Shown here piece by piece: positions 61,037 to 64,000 of a stretch of 64,000 nt of DNA; position 1 is the stretch's first letter, and every line of letters starts with the position of its first letter. The DNA lies in assembly GCF_904846235.1 (NCBI RefSeq), contig NZ_CAJGZN010000005.1, forward strand, positions 146,694-210,693, in the 5' to 3' direction. Origin of the DNA: Psychrobacter immobilis. GTDB lineage: Bacteria; Pseudomonadota; Gammaproteobacteria; Pseudomonadales; Moraxellaceae. Below the pieces are notes generated by a model that was not told the DNA's origin, ran no database searches, and saw only the letters and a program-made list of their open reading frames with translations. Made by a program: the position numbers and the translations under genes.

Positions 61037-61690
61037 ATGATGACACTTTATGGCTACTTTCGTAGTAGCACGTCTTACCGTACTCGTATCGCTATGAACC
61101 TAAAAGGCTTAGATTACGATGATATCACGATCAATCTGGCACAGGATGAACAGTTAGAGTCTGCCTTTAAAGCCATTAACCCGCAAGGATTAGTACCTGT
61201 CCTACAAGCTGACGATTTATTATTATACCAAAGTCCAGCTATCTTGGAGTGGTTAGAAGAGGTCTATCCTGAGCATCCATTATTGCCTAACGATGCTGCT
61301 GGACGTATGCAGGTACGCGCGCTGAGCGCCATGATTGGTTGCGACATCCACCCAATTAATAATCGCCGCATTTTACAGTACCTACGCAATGAGCTGTCAG
61401 TAGACGAGAAAGATGTGATTGCATGGTGCAATCGCTGGATCAGTGAAGGATTTGCCGCTTTAGAGACACGTTTGGCGGCGGATAACAATCGCGGACAATT
61501 CTGCTATGGGGACAGTCCTACTCTCGCAGATTGTTATTTGATTCCGCAAGTCTCTTCTGCTAGCCGCTTCAAAGTAGATTTGAGCGCTTATCCCAATATC
61601 GTCGCCATTGATACTCATTGCCGTACACTAAAGGCATTTGCAGATGCCGATCCTATGATGCAACCTGATGCGCCGAAGCGTGAAGCGTGA
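61037..61690 (+). CDS. maiA: Maleylacetoacetate isomerase
   Basis: A 217-residue zeta-class GST that isomerizes maleylacetoacetate to fumarylacetoacetate with glutathione. YFRSSTSYRTRIAMNLKGL contains the SSxS/TxR signature, NPQGLVPVLQ and SPAILEWLEEVYPEHPLLP follow, and the C-terminal ADCYLIPQV is typical. ATG 61037 and 61040 are adjacent (AAGGACATGAATC upstream). The end lies in three copies of AGCGTGA (61677-61697); the TGA stop is part of the repeat. It acts just before the fahA-encoded step. Confidence 0.92.
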   Translation: MMTLYGYFRSSTSYRTRIAMNLKGLDYDDITINLAQDEQLESAFKAINPQGLVPVLQADDLLLYQSPAILEWLEEVYPEHPLLPNDAAGRMQVRALSAMIGCDIHPINNRRILQYLRNELSVDEKDVIAWCNRWISEGFAALETRLAADNNRGQFCYGDSPTLADCYLIPQVSSASRFKVDLSAYPNIVAIDTHCRTLKAFADADPMMQPDAPKREA

Positions 61691-61757
61691 AGCGTGAAGC
61701 CTAATTTAAGACAGTTTTTATAGGATACCTATCTTTATAGAATATTTATCTTCTCAG

Positions 61758-61797
61758 CCAAATATTAAGTGACTTAAAATTAACACTTAATATTTGG
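61758..61797. terminator. Perfect 14-bp inverted repeat after maiA
   Basis: CCAAATATTAAGTG (61758-61771) and CACTTAATATTTGG (61784-61797) flank a 12-nt loop. It lies 68 bp after the maiA stop in the 353-bp gap before the next gene. There is no long T-run, so it is a weak terminator or a protein-binding palindrome. The rest of the gap is AT-rich and shows no gene. Confidence 0.5.
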
Positions 61798-62043
61798 TCT
61801 AGCTTTATTCTTCACACCTTCATATTTTCGCAGCTTAATCTCTAACTTTATCGCTTAACTTTGCCTCATTGATTACTATTTATTCAATTTTTACAATATA
61901 ATTTTTAATATATTCATATTAACGGTTGTATGGTGGGCAGCTGTTGGTTATTCTTTATATAAGCATTTGTCATCTCTCAAATTTGTACTTTATCAGCTAT
62001 AGAAAAAAGTACTGTCTTATTCATCACAATAAGGTTGAACAAT

Positions 62044-63222
62044 ATGAATGATATATCCTCAGCAAAGATAACCACCCTACCATCGGATGCAGCAAACAAG
62101 ATTTATGCATCAGCAATCATGTTCAGAGATGAAACAGAAAGCGCTAGAAAAATTGCACCCGTGGTGGCCAATAAACTTTCAGAATTTGCATTATTTAGAA
62201 TGGGGCTGCCTAAATCGTTAGGAGGATGGGCAGGCAATCCAGTAGAAACGCTAAAAACTTATGAGACGTTGGCCAGTGCTGAGGCCTCCGTTGCTTGGAT
62301 CGTTTGGAACAACCATTTGGCCTGTACATTCGGTCGATTTTTGGACGAGTCCAGTATGAAAGAAGTATATAGCGACCCCTCTCATATTTATGCCAATTCC
62401 GCACGGCCTGAAGGCGTGGCACAAACAGTAGATAATGGATATAGGGTATCAGGACAATGGACACTCGTCTCTGGATGCCAATTGGCTGACTGGTTTGTGC
62501 TCCGTTGTCTCGTTATCTCCGAAGGCTCTCCTACGACCCTTGGCCCAGGTGCAAACTTAAAGCTATTTTTTATTCCCAAGAAAGATGTAAAAATCATTGA
62601 TACGTGGGATGTGGGCGGCCTAAATGGCACAGGTAGCCACGATATCGTTGTTAAAGACGCTTTTGTCAAAGAGGCTTATGCAGTTGACTTTGATAGTCCT
62701 GTGGCTGTCGATACTGCCTACAGTCGACTGCCTATTGGTTGTATCAATGCTGCTGGCTGTGCAGCTATGGCGCTAGGCGTATTAAAAGCCGCTATGGATG
62801 ACTTAGTTGATATGTGCCTTGAGAGAGTAACGCCTGGTAAGAGTCCAGATCTACGCGACCGTGCAACGGTACAAGCTACCATTGCTAAGAGCAAAACAAT
62901 ACTGGCATCAAAACGCGCCCAACTGCATCATAGTGTCGAGGTACTATGGGAAGAGGCACAGCAGCAGAACACCTTTACTGATATACAGCTTGCAGATGTA
63001 TGGGCAGCGTCTTGTGAAGGCGCAAGAGAAGCTCGTGACATGGTATCTGAAATTTACGCAGTCGCAGGCACAGCCTCCCTATATAAAAAGCATAAGATAG
63101 AAAGGGCGCATAGAGATATTCATGCGATTTTGCAGCATGGCATTATTCAACCTCACTGGATGAATCAAGCAGGTATGGCCTATGTTGGACTGAAACCGAA
63201 TGGTGCAATGTTCAGAATATAG
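62044..63222 (+). CDS. Acyl-CoA dehydrogenase-fold flavin monooxygenase
   Basis: A 392-residue protein with the acyl-CoA dehydrogenase fold, like group-D flavin monooxygenases (HpaH-C2, HsaA, DszC). It has GLPKSLGGWAGNPVETLKTYETLASAEASVAWIVWNNH and GYRVSGQWTLVSGCQLADWFVLR in the N-terminal/beta domains, and a C-terminal four-helix domain with VSEIYAVAGTASLYKKHKIERAHRDIHAILQH. The catalytic Glu of true dehydrogenases is not evident, which favours oxygenation using reduced flavin from a partner. No flavin reductase is adjacent. I use ATG 62044; TTG 62035 is possible. The substrate is unknown, perhaps aromatic given its neighbours. Confidence 0.75.
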   Translation: MNDISSAKITTLPSDAANKIYASAIMFRDETESARKIAPVVANKLSEFALFRMGLPKSLGGWAGNPVETLKTYETLASAEASVAWIVWNNHLACTFGRFLDESSMKEVYSDPSHIYANSARPEGVAQTVDNGYRVSGQWTLVSGCQLADWFVLRCLVISEGSPTTLGPGANLKLFFIPKKDVKIIDTWDVGGLNGTGSHDIVVKDAFVKEAYAVDFDSPVAVDTAYSRLPIGCINAAGCAAMALGVLKAAMDDLVDMCLERVTPGKSPDLRDRATVQATIAKSKTILASKRAQLHHSVEVLWEEAQQQNTFTDIQLADVWAASCEGAREARDMVSEIYAVAGTASLYKKHKIERAHRDIHAILQHGIIQPHWMNQAGMAYVGLKPNGAMFRI

Positions 63223-63240
63223 AAGCCCTTAATTATAAAT

Positions 63241-63280
63241 AATAAGCGCTTGTGAGACACAATTTACAAGCGCTTATTTT
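63241..63280 (+). terminator. Hairpin terminator after the monooxygenase gene
   Basis: AATAAGCGCTTGT (63241-63253) and ACAAGCGCTTATT (63266-63278) form a perfect 13-bp stem with a 12-nt loop, 18 bp after the stop codon and followed by TT. Confidence 0.7.
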
Positions 63281-63325
63281 GATTCATCGACATTATTGCT
63301 GCATCAATTGTTTATCTTTAAGCCG

Positions 63326-63360
63326 TAAAAAAGCAAAACATTAGATGTCTTGCTTTTTTA
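63326..63360 (-). terminator. Hairpin terminator after the adhesin gene
   Basis: TAAAAAAGCAA and TTGCTTTTTTA (63326-63336, 63350-63360) pair perfectly, with an inner ACAT/ATGT stem. Both sides carry A/T-rich tracts, so it can stop transcription from either side. It lies 33 bp beyond the adhesin stop. Confidence 0.7.
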
Positions 63361-63393
63361 TAGTCTACCGATAGCTACAATTGAGAGGTTTTG

Positions 63394-63890
63394 TTAGTCA
63401 AAATGGAAACCTGCACCCACTGCGCCGCCTACGTTTCCTTGAGTATCTGCCGAACCATTTACCTTAATGACCCAGCGACCGTCGTTAGATAATTTAGAGA
63501 AACCAATTGCTACAGCACCTTCTCCGTTATAGGTACCGACACCGCCACCAATCAGTGACTTACCTGCGATATAAGCCTGAGGCATTGCCGACATTGCCAT
63601 CGCGGCTGAAATACCTGCGTTTGCATCGTCTTCTACTTCGTCGATTTTGTAGCCAAGATCGCTCATATTATTATTGAGTCGACTATCAAGCGCGCTAAGC
63701 TGACTATAGTTGACGGCGTCTGTCGCTTCGACACCATCGGCGACACCAGTCATACGTTGGTTACCAGCATATAGACCTTGAGACGTCATACTTGGCCCAT
63801 CTTGCATACTGATGCCCTCACTATTGATAATCGTTGTCCCAACTGTGACACTATCAACGCTGATATTACCGTTTTGAACCGCCCCGGGAT
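63394..63890 (-). pseudogene. Trimeric autotransporter adhesin, C-terminal part, cut by an IS
   Basis: The minus-strand frame encodes the end of a YadA-like surface protein. VQNGNISVDSVTVGTTIINS, then MTGVADGVEATDAVNYSQLSALDSRL (a stalk-to-neck motif) lead to a YadA anchor domain with AAMAMSAMPQAYIAGKSLIGGGVGTYNGEGAVAIGFSKLS. It ends AGFHFD, with a terminal Asp after the usual Phe. The frame stays open past ATG 63807 to 63890, where an IS3-type element begins. The passenger and start codon are missing from the window, so the gene is interrupted and presumably inactive unless the IS has left an alternate start. Confidence 0.8.
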
Positions 63891-64000
63891 TGTCGGAGAC
63901 TCAACATTCTGAGAGAATACGACAATGAAAAAACAAACCTACACTCCTGAGATTAAAGAACGCGCCGTTCGCATGCTGATAGAAGCGTTGGGCGACTATC
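63891..64000 (+). mobile_element. Left end of an IS3-family element (continues past window)
   Basis: TGTCGGAGACTCAACATTCT starts at 63891, the point where the adhesin frame ends. The sequence contains a ribosome-binding site (GAGAG) and a transposase orfA start. The right end and target duplication lie outside. It differs from the split element at 25903-30021. Confidence 0.65.
63925..64000 (+). CDS. IS3-family transposase orfA, N-terminal fragment (cut by window edge)
   Basis: The frame opens at ATG 63925 and reads MKKQTYTPEIKERAVRMLIE, then ALGDY to the last base. TPEIKERAVRML is the start of the helix-turn-helix that binds the IS ends in OrfA proteins of the IS3 family. Only 25 codons are present. 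Confidence 0.75.
   Translation, partial: MKKQTYTPEIKERAVRMLIEALGDY

Noticed and set aside
61677..61697. AGCGTGA x3 at the end of maiA as a phase-variation tract
   Set aside because: The TGA stop is met within the first two copies, so loss or gain of a copy does not change the protein.
1..64000. Search for tRNA, rRNA, CRISPR arrays, prophage and replication origin
   Set aside because: No cloverleaf, rRNA-like stretch, repeat-spacer array, phage structural gene or DnaA-box cluster was recognised by eye; short ncRNAs could be missed.

Overview
The window looks like a chromosome segment of a gammaproteobacterium of the Moraxellaceae, most likely Psychrobacter. This is inferred from moderate, slightly AT-rich composition, an Acinetobacter-like benzoate/beta-ketoadipate gene set with BenM/CatM-type operator sequences, a DcaP-like porin and the style of the tyrosine-degradation locus. 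No rRNA, tRNA or CRISPR array was seen.

Region 1 (1-12.7 kb) is a co-oriented benzoate supercluster: catB (cut by the window edge), catC, catA, benABCD, benE, pcaI, pcaJ, pcaF, pcaD and benK. It takes benzoate through catechol, muconate and 3-oxoadipate to succinyl-CoA and acetyl-CoA. An ATAC-N7-GTAT operator with a degenerate second copy 21 bp away lies just upstream of the benK promoter.

Region 2 (12.9-24.4 kb) holds a porin, hotdog thioesterase, acyl-CoA ligase, 3-oxoadipyl-CoA-type thiolase, 3-hydroxyacyl-CoA dehydrogenase, enoyl-CoA hydratase, acyl-CoA dehydrogenase, MFS transporter and IclR regulator. It resembles the dca (dicarboxylate/adipate) genes of Acinetobacter baylyi. A 14-bp word recurs, inverted, in the divergent promoter and upstream of the regulator.

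Region 3 (24.4-31 kb) is a mosaic. An old-yellow-enzyme gene is followed by IS debris, a LysR / LLM-oxidoreductase / azoreductase-like module, a second OYE gene cut after about 33 codons, an IS3-type transposase remnant and a glutathione S-transferase. The LLM gene has eight copies of an 8-bp repeat after its best start codon and is out of frame in this sequence, which suggests a phase-variable switch.

Region 4 (31-39.7 kb) contains a four-gene operon (thermostable-hemolysin-family protein, acyl-AMP ligase, TauD-like dioxygenase, SDR), a VIT-type metal transporter and a cytochrome b561 / QseB-PmrA-like regulator / QseC-like kinase operon. PmrA/QseB-type boxes lie upstream of both the four-gene operon and the two-component operon. 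This is the best candidate here for an undescribed system.

Region 5 (39.8-49.8 kb) is for iron-siderophore uptake: two TonB-dependent receptors, each behind a Fur box, a PvdE/SyrD-type ABC transporter, a PepSY membrane protein and a siderophore-interacting reductase, plus a MITE-like element. Region 6 (49.8-61.7 kb) holds an NhaC antiporter and phenylalanine/tyrosine degradation (phhA, phhB, hppD, tyrB, fumarylacetoacetase, maiA). It has LysR and IclR regulators, an orphan TRAP binding lipoprotein and a VOC protein where homogentisate dioxygenase would be expected. The right end has a flavin-dependent monooxygenase-like gene and a trimeric autotransporter adhesin cut by another IS3-type element that runs off the window.
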